A stretch of DNA of 64,000 nt from Nitratireductor thuwali (GTDB lineage Bacteria > Pseudomonadota > Alphaproteobacteria > Rhizobiales > Rhizobiaceae), in assembly GCF_036621415.1 (NCBI RefSeq), contig NZ_CP030941.1, positions 2,602,001 to 2,666,000 on the forward strand, given 5' to 3'. A program made the translations under genes and the position numbers. The notes beneath the pieces are model-generated. The model saw nothing but the letters and a program-made list of their open reading frames with translations. It ran no database searches and was not told where the DNA came from. Below, piece by piece: positions 1 through 9,500 of the stretch (its first letter is position 1; each line of letters opens with the position of its first letter).

Positions 1-75
1 TGCGGCCGCAGTGGCCAAACAGAAATATTGGCGCAGGCACTAAAAAAAGCTGATACAAGCGACTTCATTCGCTAA
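1..75 (+). CDS. C-terminal fragment of an unidentified protein
   Basis: Frame 1 is open from the window edge and ends at TAA (73-75), giving 24 residues that finish in ADTSDFIR. It lies 30 bases before the QueD-like gene on the same strand, so it could be the end of an upstream operon member. The fragment is too short to identify and is less GC-rich than most of the window. It may also be a chance open frame; the sequence to the left would decide. Confidence 0.3.
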   Translation, partial: CGRSGQTEILAQALKKADTSDFIR

Positions 76-105
76 AGCTTCGCTAACAAGGCATGGATAC
101 TGACC

Positions 106-462
106 GTGACAAAGCCAGTTGAGACCTACAAAGAATTCACGTTCGAGGCCGCACATGAGCTACCGCCTTATTCAGGGCTGCACGGCCATTCGTTCAAGGT
201 GCGTATCGCCCTCACAGGAGAGCCGGATCCCAAGTTTGGCTGGTCCGCCAACCTGTACGAGGTCGAGCGCAAGATAGAAGAGATCCACAAGACGCTGGAT
301 CACGGCTATCTGAACCAGGTAGAGGGTCTTTCCGTCCCTTCCTTGGAAAATATCGCGGCGTGGATCTGGCACAAGCTGCATGCTGACCTGCCGGCCATGA
401 GCGAGGTTGCTGTCTCCCGGGGTCCCGACGGCCAGGCTGAAGGCTGCGTCTACCGCGGCTGA
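106..462 (+). CDS. QueD-like 6-carboxytetrahydropterin synthase family protein, catalytic residues apparently missing
   Basis: A 118-residue T-fold protein of the QueD/6-pyruvoyl-tetrahydropterin synthase family, which in queuosine synthesis turns dihydroneopterin triphosphate into 6-carboxytetrahydropterin. The zinc ligands are visible (H17 in EAAH, H26 and H28 in HGHSF), as are LDHGYLN (H66), the PSLENIAAWIW segment and the terminal GCVYRG. Compared from memory with E. coli QueD (KCGRLHGHSF and KETCTAGC), the catalytic Cys position is Tyr22 and the catalytic Glu position is Arg105 in a segment three residues longer. It may therefore be a paralogue with another role. The start is GTG at 106; an ATG at 93 is out of frame. 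No other queuosine gene is seen nearby. Confidence 0.8.
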   Translation: MTKPVETYKEFTFEAAHELPPYSGLHGHSFKVRIALTGEPDPKFGWSANLYEVERKIEEIHKTLDHGYLNQVEGLSVPSLENIAAWIWHKLHADLPAMSEVAVSRGPDGQAEGCVYRG

Positions 463-546
463 GCGATGCTCGTATTCCGTCTGCCCTGTTGATGCCGCCA
501 CATTCCGCGCATATGTGCAGGAAAGTTATTTGAAACGGGGTATGCC

Positions 547-810
547 GTGTCCGCTCTGACCAGATTCCTGGGCGACAGCCCATTGCGCGTGTTGATAAAG
601 CTCCTGATCGTCTCGTTCATCGTGGGCTTCATCATGAGCGTGTTCAACTGGTCTCCGCTGGATGTCTATTATTCGCTGCGCGACACGGTTCTGGGCATCT
701 GGAACATGGGCTTCGAAGCGCTGGGAAGGCTCGGCGGATACATCCTGCTGGGCGCCTTCATCGTCGTACCGGGCTTCATCATCCTGAGGCTGCTGAGCTA
801 CCGACGCTAG
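547..810 (+). CDS. DUF6460 small membrane protein
   Basis: An 87-residue protein with two hydrophobic segments (about residues 15-33 and 63-82), separated by a polar stretch around SPLDVYYSLRDTVLGIW. The overall pattern matches the alphaproteobacterial DUF6460 family, which has no assigned function; it is probably an inner-membrane protein. The start is GTG at 547. It stands alone, 84 bases after the QueD-like gene and 108 bases before the MATE gene, so it may have its own promoter. Identification is by family resemblance only. Confidence 0.7.
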   Translation: MSALTRFLGDSPLRVLIKLLIVSFIVGFIMSVFNWSPLDVYYSLRDTVLGIWNMGFEALGRLGGYILLGAFIVVPGFIILRLLSYRR

Positions 811-918
811 GGGCGTTCCAACCGGCTGGCTTAGCGGAAACCCCAGTTGGGCCTCTTGCCTCGGCGGATGCCGCCAGGGCATTGAAAGCTTCCGCCAAAT
901 CCGGAACCGACCCTGCCC

Positions 919-2259
919 GTGGACCACGCTGCCAAGGAACACATACAACCACCGTTCGAGGTGACCAACAGGCGCGTTCTGACCATTGCCGTGCCCATGA
1001 CGCTCGCCTATCTCACCACGCCCCTTCTGGGCCTGGTCGATACGGCGGTGGTCGGGCAATTGGGGGATGCGGCCATGCTCGGCGGCCTGGCGGCGGGCGC
1101 GATCGTGTTCGACGTTGTCTTCAACACTTTCAACTCGCTGCGTTCGGGTACGACGGCACTGGTGGCTCAGGCCTTCGGACGCGGCGGCGCACGGGAAGAG
1201 CAGGCGGTTCTGTTGCGTTCGTTGGCGCTTGCCGTGGGGCTGGGTATCGCGATCATCCTCATGGGACCGCTGATTTCGGCCGCCGGCGTGTGGTTCATCG
1301 ATCCGCAGGCGGGTGTCGCCGAGGCCATGCGGACCTATATCGCGATCCGCATTCTGGCAGCGCCGCTGACGCTGATGAACTACGCCATACTCGGCTACGT
1401 CTTGGGACGGGGCGAGGGCGCGACGGGCCTTCTCCTGCAGATCTTGCTTAACGGTGCGAACATCGCTCTGTCCCTTTATTTCGGGCTGGCGCTTGGCTGG
1501 GGTCTGGAGGGCGTCGCATGGGGCACGGTCGGGGGCGAACTGCTGGCTGTGCTCGGCGGGGGCGCCGTCCTGCTGCATCGCTTTGCCGGACAGCCGCGTC
1601 CCCGGCGTGCGCATGTGTTCGACATCGATGCGATGCTGCGCATGATCGCGCTCAACGGCGACATAATGATCCGTTCCTTCACGCTTTTGGCCGCCTACGC
1701 GCTGTTCACGCGGCAGGGCGCGCAACTCGGCACCGTGACGCTCGCGGCCAACGCCGTACTGATGAACTTCTTCTTCATAGCGGGTTACTTTCTCGACGGC
1801 TTCGCAACCGCCGCAGAGCAGTTGGTGGGGCGTGCCGTGGGCGCGCGCCATTTGCCTGCCTTCCGCAGGACGGTGTTCCTGAGCACCCTTTGGGGGCTTG
1901 TTCTGGCGCTGGGCGGCACCGCGGTCTTCTACTTCTTTGGCGAGGCGCTGATCGCGCTCATCACCACAGCGCCCGATGTGCGCGCCGTCGCATTGCAATA
2001 TCTCCCATGGGCCGCGCTGATCACCGTCAGCGGCGTGCTCGCCTTCCAGATGGACGGCGTGTTCATCGGCGCGACCTGGTCCCGCGACATGCGAAACATG
2101 ATGCTGCTGTCGCTTGCCGTGTGCGTCGTCGCGCTGCTCGTGCTCGGCGCGGCTTATGGCAATCACGGGCTATGGGCCTCGATGCATATCTGGCTGATCG
2201 TGCGCGGCACGAGCCTTCTGGCGGTCCTGCCCTATCGGGCGCGCCAGACATTCGTCTGA
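919..2259 (+). CDS. MATE family efflux transporter (DinF-like)
   Basis: A 446-residue protein with about twelve membrane segments in two related halves, the usual size for the MATE family. The N-terminal half carries IAVPMTLAYLTTPLLGLVDTAVVGQLGD, the typical first helix and loop of DinF-type members, and the second half repeats the pattern after residue 240 with MIRSFTLLAAYALFTRQGAQ. MATE proteins export cationic drugs or metabolites in exchange for protons or sodium ions across the inner membrane; the substrate cannot be read from sequence. The start is GTG at 919. A 500-plus-residue open frame on the opposite strand is a GC-driven shadow. Confidence 0.9.
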   Translation: MDHAAKEHIQPPFEVTNRRVLTIAVPMTLAYLTTPLLGLVDTAVVGQLGDAAMLGGLAAGAIVFDVVFNTFNSLRSGTTALVAQAFGRGGAREEQAVLLRSLALAVGLGIAIILMGPLISAAGVWFIDPQAGVAEAMRTYIAIRILAAPLTLMNYAILGYVLGRGEGATGLLLQILLNGANIALSLYFGLALGWGLEGVAWGTVGGELLAVLGGGAVLLHRFAGQPRPRRAHVFDIDAMLRMIALNGDIMIRSFTLLAAYALFTRQGAQLGTVTLAANAVLMNFFFIAGYFLDGFATAAEQLVGRAVGARHLPAFRRTVFLSTLWGLVLALGGTAVFYFFGEALIALITTAPDVRAVALQYLPWAALITVSGVLAFQMDGVFIGATWSRDMRNMMLLSLAVCVVALLVLGAAYGNHGLWASMHIWLIVRGTSLLAVLPYRARQTFV

Positions 2260-2277
2260 AGGGTGGTGAAGGAGCAG

Positions 2278-3372
2278 CTAGCCCCCCAGCGGACGCTCCG
2301 CCCAGCGATCGACATGAGTGTCACGCAGTTGCCGAATGGACGACAACCCGGCCGAATGGGCGAAGCTATCCATCTCCGTGACGATACGCGCAGGCAGGCC
2401 GGGTCCGGCATAGATCATGCCGGTATAAAGCTGTACGAGATCAGCGCCGGCCCGTATCTTCTCCATCGCGCTTGCCGCGCTATCGATGCCGCCGACGCCG
2501 ATGATCGGCAGTGCCGGGCCCACAAGCTTGCGCATCCTGGCAAGCGCGATGGTTGATCTGTGGAACAGGGGCTTGCCCGAGAGCCCGCCAGCTTCACCGC
2601 GCGCCGGACCCTTGAGCCCGGCTCGCGAAAGCGTGGTGTTCGAGACGACGAGACCATCGACGCGGTATCTCGCCACCTCTTCGGCAACGTCGACGAAGCC
2701 TTCGTCGGGCAGGTCCGGCGCGATTTTCAGGAACACGGGTATCCGGCGGCCGAGCCGGTCAGCCTCGCTGTCGCGCGCCTCCGTCACCCGGTCCAAAAGC
2801 TCAGCCAGGCTTTTGCGGTGCTGGAGATCCCGCAGCCCCTTGGTATTGGGGGAGGAGATGTTGACGGTCAGATAGGAGGACAGTCCGGCAAAGGCGCGGA
2901 CACCTTCCTCATAGGCAGCGATCCGGTCGTCGCTGTCGCGGTTGGTGCCGATATTGATGCCGACGATGCCGGGCCTTGTGCCTCGCTCGCGAAGCCGCGC
3001 GACGACGCGCTCCAGCCCTTCATTGTTGAAGCCCAGGCGGTTGATGACGGCCTCGTCCTCCGGCAGCCGGAAGATGCGCGGCTTTTCGTTGCCGGCCTGG
3101 GGGCGCGGCGTGACCGTGCCGCATTCGGCGAAGCCGAAACCGAGGCGCAAAAGCGCGTCCGGCACTTCGGCGTTCTTGTCGAACCCGGCCGCCATGCCTA
3201 CCGGGTTCGGAAAATCCAGACCAGCCACGTTGACCGCTAGCCGAGGGGTGGGCAATACGGGCGGGCAGGGCAGGAAGCCTGATTTCAGCGCGGCAATCGA
3301 AAGCGTGTGCGCCCGCTCCGGATCGAGCGCGAAGAGAACAGACCTGCCGACGCGCCCAATCGATCCCTTCAT
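2278..3372 (-). CDS. pyrD: Dihydroorotate dehydrogenase (quinone), class 2
   Basis: A 364-residue FMN enzyme that oxidises dihydroorotate to orotate in pyrimidine synthesis and passes electrons to membrane quinone. Visible landmarks are the N-terminal membrane-associating helix (FALDPERAHTLSIAAL), NPVGMAAGFDKNAE (FMN contact, K66), NRLGFNNEG, the VNISSPNTKGLRDLQ segment containing the class-2 catalytic serine, and GVGGIDSAASAMEKIRAGADLVQLYTG (FMN phosphate site). The ATG at 3372 was chosen because it starts the conserved MKGSIGRVGRSVLFALDPE and overlaps the stop of the upstream DUF952 gene in an ATGA arrangement, implying translational coupling. Length is normal for the class. Confidence 0.95.
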   Translation of the reverse strand: MKGSIGRVGRSVLFALDPERAHTLSIAALKSGFLPCPPVLPTPRLAVNVAGLDFPNPVGMAAGFDKNAEVPDALLRLGFGFAECGTVTPRPQAGNEKPRIFRLPEDEAVINRLGFNNEGLERVVARLRERGTRPGIVGINIGTNRDSDDRIAAYEEGVRAFAGLSSYLTVNISSPNTKGLRDLQHRKSLAELLDRVTEARDSEADRLGRRIPVFLKIAPDLPDEGFVDVAEEVARYRVDGLVVSNTTLSRAGLKGPARGEAGGLSGKPLFHRSTIALARMRKLVGPALPIIGVGGIDSAASAMEKIRAGADLVQLYTGMIYAGPGLPARIVTEMDSFAHSAGLSSIRQLRDTHVDRWAERPLGG

Positions 3373-3713
3373 GGCGAAAGATCGGGAAATTCGTGCCCTT
3401 CGGCCCCGAGCGGCAGCGGCCGGACCCACAGCACCGCGTCGAGGCGAAGGGGTGCGTATAGATGTGGAAACAGCGCCCCGCCCCGCGACGGCTCGTAGCG
3501 AAGCTGCTTGCCGAGCTTTTCCGGATCGACCGCAACCAGGACGAGATCATCCTGTCCGCTGAAGTGCTTTTTCGCGGTCTCCACGACCTGTCCGGCGGTG
3601 GAGAAATGGATGAAGCCGTCGGCAATGTCGACCGGCGCGCCGGTGAATACACCGTCGAGCTCCGCCTGGAGCCAGAGCGGGCGGGGACAGATCTTGAAAA
3701 TTGCGCTTTCCAT
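3369..3713 (-). CDS. DUF952 domain protein, coupled to pyrD
   Basis: A 114-residue protein starting at ATG 3713 (MESAIFKICPRPLW); a farther ATG eight codons upstream is possible. The pattern of IFKI, DGFIHFSTAGQV and LVLVAVDPEKLG, ending in a phenylalanine/proline-rich tail, is typical of DUF952, a small soluble family related to glutathione S-transferase-like or ADP-ribosyl-transferase-like folds with no settled function. Its stop overlaps the pyrD start by four bases, an arrangement common in Rhizobiales, so the two are probably co-transcribed. Nothing in the sequence shows its biochemical role. Confidence 0.8.
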   Translation of the reverse strand: MESAIFKICPRPLWLQAELDGVFTGAPVDIADGFIHFSTAGQVVETAKKHFSGQDDLVLVAVDPEKLGKQLRYEPSRGGALFPHLYAPLRLDAVLWVRPLPLGAEGHEFPDLSP

Positions 3714-3838
3714 GGGGGCGCTATAGTCGGGAAGCACGCCGGAGGAAAGTGTCGTCTGCGCTGGCGGATCGTTTTACACCACCCAATTTGCGGCGCATTT
3801 TTCGCGTAACGGAAAAGAGGTATTTGGGAGCGACATCG

Positions 3839-4276
3839 ATGCAGAACCTGTTTGCCGTGATCCTCGCGCTCGGAGCGCTAATCTTCTCCGGCGAAGTTCG
3901 CGCCCAGGCCGCGCAACGTTTCCAACTGGAGCAGACGGAGAGCGGATATCTGCGGATGGATACGCAGACCGGCGCGATCTCCATCTGCAAGGACCGTTCC
4001 GGCCAGATCGTCTGTACACTGGCCGCCGACGAACACGCGGCCTACGAAAACGAGCTGGAAGCTCTGCGCGAGCGCGTGGCGGATCTGGAGGCGCGCGTCG
4101 CCGCGCTGGAAGGGGCGAGCGCCAGGGGTGAAAGTTCCGAACTGCCCACCGACGAGGAATTTGAGCAGACGCTGGGCCTGATGGAGCGCTTCTTCCGCCG
4201 TTTCATGGACATCGTGAAGGGCCTCGAGGAAGAAACGCAGCCCGGCCAACACTCCCCGGAACCGGGCAGAACCTGA
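3839..4276 (+). CDS. Secreted coiled-coil hypothetical protein
   Basis: A 145-residue protein of unknown function. The start at ATG 3839 gives a clear Sec signal peptide (MQNLFAVILALGALIFSGEVRAQA, cleavage near residue 22-24), so it probably acts in the periplasm. The middle has two cysteines in SICKDRSGQIVCTLAADE, likely able to form a disulfide, followed by a leucine/alanine heptad region (ELEALRERVADLEARVAALEG, about residues 78-100) that should form a coiled coil, and an acidic tail. Similar small proteins with a conserved ISxCxxxxxGWxC-like segment are known in Rhizobiales. It is divergent from DUF952-pyrD. Confidence 0.7.
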   Translation: MQNLFAVILALGALIFSGEVRAQAAQRFQLEQTESGYLRMDTQTGAISICKDRSGQIVCTLAADEHAAYENELEALRERVADLEARVAALEGASARGESSELPTDEEFEQTLGLMERFFRRFMDIVKGLEEETQPGQHSPEPGRT

Positions 4277-4373
4277 GTTCGTTCTTCGCACCTACCGCAG
4301 GGCGGGGCTCAATCCTGTCGTTTTCCGCAGTTTTTCATGCGGATGTCGGGCGATCCAAATGACTGAAAAAAAG

Positions 4374-5192
4374 CTATAGAACGTGCTGCGGCAGATCGAC
4401 CGGGCGCCTCGTCGACAGGTCGAGGACCAAGGCGATGACCTCGGCGCTTGCAATGGGCTCAAGGCCAGGCATGCGCAGCATTTCGTGGCGCAATGTTACG
4501 GTTTTGCCCGATGCGCGGGTGGCGGCCGAGTAGAGGACGAGTGCCTCGCCTGCCCGCGCGAGGCCGTGACGGGTGATCTTCATTTCCACGGCGACACGGC
4601 CAAAGCCATGGGCATCGAGCCACTCGACGCCGATACCGGCCAAGCCCCAGGCAAAGGGCGCGGCATCGGAGAGGCGCGCCACATAGCCCTGCTCGGCCAT
4701 CGGTCCGTCGGCCGAGCACTCGGCGGGTAGAACCATGCTGCGATGGCTCACCGCGCCGCCCATGGCCAAGACCTGTGAGGGCGGGATTGCGGTGAACCTG
4801 TCGGCGGTTGCCGTGCGCGGTACGGCGGCGGCCGCCTCGGATGCCGAAATTTTGTGGCGTGCATCGGTCGCCGGACCGTCGTCGAGACAGGTTGCCGATA
4901 TGCGGCCGGTTTCGCCATTGAGAAGGAAATGAGCCAGCCGCCCGGCGAGCGGCCCGTCAACGATCATGGCCGAGTGCACGACCGTCGTCGCGCCTGCATG
5001 CAGTTCGGCGTGGTAGCGGATATGGCGGTCGCGCGGCAACTCGGGCGTTCCCCGCGCCTTCCCGTCCAGCAGCAGGAAAATCCGCGCCGCCTCGTCGAAC
5101 CGCTTGAGGTAGAACTGCACATTCATGTGCGCGTTCTCATCGCACTCCCAGGTGTTGACGAAGGACCGGTGTGTTTCGAGGGTGCCCTGCAC
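4374..5192 (-). CDS. Thioesterase family protein, double hotdog
   Basis: A 272-residue protein. The N-terminal half has the acyl-CoA thioesterase hotdog signature: WECDENAHMNVQFYLKRFDEA resembles the 4-hydroxybenzoyl-CoA thioesterase/YbgC pattern WxDxDxxGHVN, with D19 and H23 in the active-site region. The second half (from about residue 140, with WLDAHGFGRVAVEMKITRHGLARAGEALVLYSA) looks like a second hotdog domain. It probably hydrolyses a fatty or aromatic acyl-CoA in the cytosol; the substrate is not evident. The best start is GTG at 5192. It is monocistronic, with a palindromic repeat upstream at 5286-5330. Confidence 0.75.
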   Translation of the reverse strand: MQGTLETHRSFVNTWECDENAHMNVQFYLKRFDEAARIFLLLDGKARGTPELPRDRHIRYHAELHAGATTVVHSAMIVDGPLAGRLAHFLLNGETGRISATCLDDGPATDARHKISASEAAAAVPRTATADRFTAIPPSQVLAMGGAVSHRSMVLPAECSADGPMAEQGYVARLSDAAPFAWGLAGIGVEWLDAHGFGRVAVEMKITRHGLARAGEALVLYSAATRASGKTVTLRHEMLRMPGLEPIASAEVIALVLDLSTRRPVDLPQHVL

Positions 5193-5285
5193 CTTGCTGC
5201 TGCCCCATGGATTGAATCAGGCGGCGAAGATGCCAGCTTGCCGACAGGAAATCCATAGTAGCCGCGAAAGGCTCATCCCGCTGAA

Positions 5286-5330
5286 GCATGATCTTTTCCG
5301 AGATCCCGTGTCCGCTTCTCGAGATCGTGC
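5286..5330. repeat. Rhizobiales-type palindromic repeat, copy 1
   Basis: A 45-base imperfect palindrome beginning GCATGATCTTTTCCGAGA and ending GAGATCGTGC. Its ends are inverted copies (GCATGATC / GATCGTGC) and its middle resembles the AAAAG..G..ACCGGTTTTC core of a dispersed intergenic repeat familiar from Mesorhizobium, Brucella and Rhizobium genomes. It sits two bases past the stop of the small membrane protein gene at 5333, a usual position for such elements. Function unknown; it would form a stem-loop in RNA. Confidence 0.65.
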
Positions 5331-5332
5331 GC

Positions 5333-5707
5333 CTAGCCGGATATGCGTGCGAGCCGCAAGACGGCCGAGGCCGCGAAGAAGGAGCAAGCGATCGTGTAAC
5401 TGTTGCGGGCGAAAAAAGCGTATACGTCGCGCAGAACTACCTGGAAAACCGCCCGGCCCGACGCCCCCACCGGCCTGGAAGACGGCTCGAGACAGGTCCA
5501 CACCTCAGTGCGCCGGGGATTTTGCCAGGGCAGGATGATCGCCTTGATGATGAGGATTTCGGACATCGCCATGGTCAGTATGGCCCCGGCGTAAAGGGCG
5601 AGCGCCGGATCGAACGAGAAGGAGAGCATGATGAGCCCGATGGCCAGCGCACCGAACATGACGGCGCGTCCGATACACACAAAGGCTGTTTTGCGAATGA
5701 TCTCCAT
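5333..5707 (-). CDS. Hypothetical membrane protein
   Basis: A 124-residue protein, start ATG 5707 (MEIIRKTAFVCIGRA). Two hydrophobic helices follow (about residues 12-32 and 36-59), then a polar stretch PWQNPRRTEVWTCLEP and a third hydrophobic segment near the C-terminus (NSYTIACSFFAASAVLRL). It probably sits in the inner membrane. I do not recognise a characterised family, though similar short proteins seem widespread in Rhizobiales. It is transcribed away from the response regulator, with a 190-base divergent gap between them in which I see no clear operator. Confidence 0.65.
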   Translation of the reverse strand: MEIIRKTAFVCIGRAVMFGALAIGLIMLSFSFDPALALYAGAILTMAMSEILIIKAIILPWQNPRRTEVWTCLEPSSRPVGASGRAVFQVVLRDVYAFFARNSYTIACSFFAASAVLRLARISG

Positions 5708-5898
5708 AGCCGATCTCACGGGCTGATGCCTGGCCGAAACGCCGATACGCAGTCCAGGTTCCCGAAGGGCGCAACCTCGGCCTTTTGCGACCAAAGGTGC
5801 ATTCAGCTTGAAATGTTCCGCGTTCCCCGCATAATCGTCGACTGGCAGGCTGCGTCATAAAAACGAAAAGTTCGCGCGGCTGGACCGGGGGAGGTTTG

Positions 5899-6558
5899 AT
5901 GCCAATGGGCTATCGATTCGTGATCGCCGACGATCATCCGCTTTTTCGCGGCGCGCTCCAACAGGCCATTGCAGGCTTCCGCGCGGACTGCGAGGTGCTC
6001 GAGGCAGGCGATTTCGATAGCGTGAAGAAGCTGGTGGCCGAGGATCCTGACATCGATCTCGTGCTGCTCGACCTGGCCATGCCGGGGGCGAGCGGGCTTT
6101 CGGGCCTGGTGGCCCTGCGCGGTCTCAATCCCGCCATGCCGATCGTCGTCGTCTCGGCCTATGACAATCCACAGACGATCCGCCGTGCGTTGGAACTCGG
6201 CGCTTCCGGCTTCATTTCCAAATCCGCGAAGCTGGACGAGATACGCAAGGCCGTGCAATCCGTGTTGGAAGGTGCCATTCACACGCCCGAGGAAATCGAC
6301 CTCGGGGAGGAGGCGGACCCGGAGGTTTCCGATCTGATCGCGCGCATACAGACGCTGACGCCGCAGCAGACGCGGGTTCTTGCGATGCTCGCCGAAGGTC
6401 TGCTCAACAAGCAGATCGCCTACGAGCTCAACGTGTCCGAAGCGACCGTGAAGGCGCATGTTTCGGCGGTGCTGCAAAAGCTGGACGTCGACAGCCGCAC
6501 CCAGGCCGTCATCCTGCTTTCGCGGATGGGTACCGATCCCCTGTCAGAGGGCGTTTGA
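5899..6558 (+). CDS. NarL/LuxR-type response regulator (CrbR/ErdR/ActK-like)
   Basis: A 219-residue two-domain regulator. The receiver domain has the acidic pair D11-D12, phosphoacceptor D58 (LVLLDLAMPG), a serine at VVVSAYDN and the conserved lysine in GFISKSAK. The C-terminal LuxR-type helix-turn-helix (about residues 150-215) reads LTPQQTRVLAMLAEGLLNKQIAYELNVSEATVKAHVSAVLQKL. The start is placed at ATG 5899 behind GGGGGAGG; ATG 5905 is also possible. The gene ends five bases from the end of the symporter-type hybrid kinase on the other strand, the pairing seen for CrbS/CrbR and ActJ/ActK, which control acetyl-CoA synthetase and acetate use. The target here is inferred. Confidence 0.85.
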   Translation: MPMGYRFVIADDHPLFRGALQQAIAGFRADCEVLEAGDFDSVKKLVAEDPDIDLVLLDLAMPGASGLSGLVALRGLNPAMPIVVVSAYDNPQTIRRALELGASGFISKSAKLDEIRKAVQSVLEGAIHTPEEIDLGEEADPEVSDLIARIQTLTPQQTRVLAMLAEGLLNKQIAYELNVSEATVKAHVSAVLQKLDVDSRTQAVILLSRMGTDPLSEGV

Positions 6559-6563
6559 AGACC

Positions 6564-9500
6564 TCATTCCGCAGCGGTCTGCATCTGGCGGTACCGCATT
6601 AAAAGCGCGCGTAGGGCTGCCGGCTTCAGCGGCTTGTGCAATATCGGCATCTCAAGGGCCAGCGCCTCGGCCCGCACATCACTTGTGCGGTCGGCGGTGA
6701 TGAGCACGGCGGGTATATCGGCGTCCCAGGCCTCACGCAGCCGTCTGACCGCCTCCAGTCCGGTCTCGCGGTCGAGATGATAGTCGGCGAGAATGAGGTC
6801 TGGTCTGGCGCCCCGCGGTCGCCCCGCTGCGAGGTATGCTGTGCCCGTAAAGGTGCGTACCCGGCAGCCCCAGCTCTGCAGCAGCATGCGCATGCCATCG
6901 AGTATCCGCTGGTCATTGTCGATGCACAGGACATCCAGGCCGGTCAAGAGAACATTGGCGCGAGGCTGCAGCGCCGGCTGTTCCGCGCCAGCGTCCACTT
7001 CCGCCGCGGACACGGGCAGGACAACGGAGAAGCGCGTTCCTTTCGCGCGCTCTGACTGGATCTGGATCTCCAGCCTAAGCACCCGGGCAATGCGGTCGAC
7101 GATGGAAAGCCCGAGCCCGAGCCCCTGAGCCTCGCGCATGCCTTCGTCGAGCCGCGTGAACTCGCGAAACACCGTATTGAGCTCGTCGCCGGCAATGCCT
7201 ATGCCTGTGTCCAAAACCTGTATCTCGACCAGCTCGCCGCGCCTGCGGACGCCGACCAGGACCTTGCCGCTGCGGGTATACTTCACGGCGTTGGAGACGA
7301 GGTTCTGGACCAGCCTCCGAAACAGGTTGCGGTCTGTCATCACCGCCACGGAGGACGGCACGACCCGCAGCTCGAGTCCCTTTTCGGCCGCCAGCGGCTG
7401 GAAGTCTGTCTCTACCTGCCGCAGCAGCCCGCCAAGCCTGAACACGCTCTCTGAGGGCCTCAAGGCGCCGGTGTCGAGCCGCGAGATATCGAGAACCGCC
7501 CCGAGGATCGTTTCCACCGAATCGAGCGAGGATTCGATATTGTCCACCAGACTGCGCAGATCGGCCCGCTCGGCTCTCTCGCGCAGCGGCGCACAGTAAA
7601 GTCGCGCCGCGTTGAGCGGCTGCAGGATGTCGTGGCCTGCGCCGGCGAGGAAGCGTGTCTTGCCGAGATTGGCTTCCTCGGCCAGCATCTGCGCCTGAGC
7701 CAGTTCCTCGTTGACCCGGACAAGCTCGGCCGTGCGGCTGGCCACCCGTTGCTCCAGCGTTTCATTGGCGCGCTTCAGGGCCATGTCGGCCTCCACGCGC
7801 GAGGTGATGTCGGTGTAGGTGGCCACGATGCCGCCGTCGGGCATGGCGTTGGACCGTATCTCCATGATGCGGCCGCTGCGCTGCAGGCGGATTTCCCAGG
7901 GCAGCCTGTGGGTGGTGAGCTGATCGAGAAGCATCGTCTCGCCGTTGCGGTCGAGTTCTCCCCGCTCGATAAGGAACCCCACGATCTGTGCCAGCGAGAC
8001 ACCGACCTGACCCATCGAATCCGGCAGGCCGAACAGCGTGCGGAACTGCCGGTTCCAGCAGGTCAGCCGGAAATCCATGTCGAAGACGGTAATGCCTTCC
8101 TCCATCTGGTCGAGGGCCGTCTGAAGCAGGTCTCGATTGTGCTGCAGCGCGATGGAGGCATCGTCCAGCAGCCGCATTGCATCGCGAGGCGAGCTGTCGT
8201 TCCGCTGGAAGAGCAGCGAAAGGATGAGCCGCGCCGACGAAGAACCGACGGCGCTTGCCAGCAGTTGCTCGGAGAACCGGATGACGGGCATGCTCGCCTG
8301 CTCGTTGCCTTTGAGTTTGGCGCCCTGCTGGCTTTGGAAGGTCAGGAACGACCTTTCCGTTCGCTCCACGCCCAGGTAGCGTGAGATGGTATCCTTGAGA
8401 TCGTTGACCGTGACGGCGGTGCGAAAACGCCGGAAGCTCGGCATCGGCCCGGTATCGCGCGGAACGAAAATCGCCGCCTGTATCCGCTCCAGCGGGCTGG
8501 CCATCCGTGAAAGGGAGCCGAGCACGAAGAAGAGGGAGTTGAGCGCCAGGCTCCACAAGACCCCGTGGTTCAGCGGCTCGGCGACGGTCCCGAACAGGCT
8601 TTGAGGCCTAAGCGCGGCGATGCCGAAAGGGCCGCTGGCTATGATCTCCGTGCCTGCCGGTGCGAGCGACGGAAAAAGCAGCGTGTAGCCCCAAATGACG
8701 AAACCGGCGCTCATCCCCAAAAGCGCGCCGCGGCTGTTGGCGCCGCGCCAGATCAGCCCGCCGAAGAACGAGGGCGCGAACTGGGCGATCGCCGCGAAGG
8801 AGATCAGTCCGATGGCGGCAAGGCGGGTATTGTGAGTGGTCTCCCGGTAATAGAGAAACGCTGCGAACAGGATGATGAAGATGGAGGCGCGACGGATATT
8901 GAGGATAAGCGACGACCAGTCCTCGTTTTCGCGGTGGCTGTTGCGTAGCAGCCGGCGCACGAAAAGCGGGATGACGAGGTCGTTGGAGATCATGATCGAC
9001 AGCGCCACGCTCGCCACGATCACCATCGCCGTAGCCGCGGACAGACCGCCGATAAAGGCGACCAGCCCCAGCACATCATGCCCAGCGAGAAGCGGCAGTG
9101 ACAGCACATAAAGATCCGCGTTGGTCTGATCGCCGACCAGGCTCAGCCCGGCGAAGGCAATGGGAACGACGAATAGGTTGATCAGCACGAGATAAAGCGG
9201 AAACAGCCAGCTCGCCGTGCGCAGCTCGCCTTCGCTCTTGTTCTCGACGATGGTCACGTAGAACTGACGCGGCAGCATGAGGATGGCGCAAGCGCTGAGC
9301 GTGGTCATCACCATCCACGTCGCCAGAGAGGTCGGCGCGGCGAAGGCCTGCGCCACCTGCGGCGAGGCCATCGTCGTCCGCGCCAGATCGGCCGGGCCGT
9401 CGAAGAAGAAGAACGTCACCGCGACCCCGATCGCGAGAAAAGCGGCCAGCTTCACGACGGACTCGACCGCCACGGCCAGCACGAGCCCGTCTTGATGTTC

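Noticed and set aside
526..2166. A 546-codon open frame on the minus strand opposite the MATE gene
   Set aside because: Composition (Gln, Arg, His, Glu runs) is typical of the antisense of a membrane-protein gene; no domain and no ribosome site.
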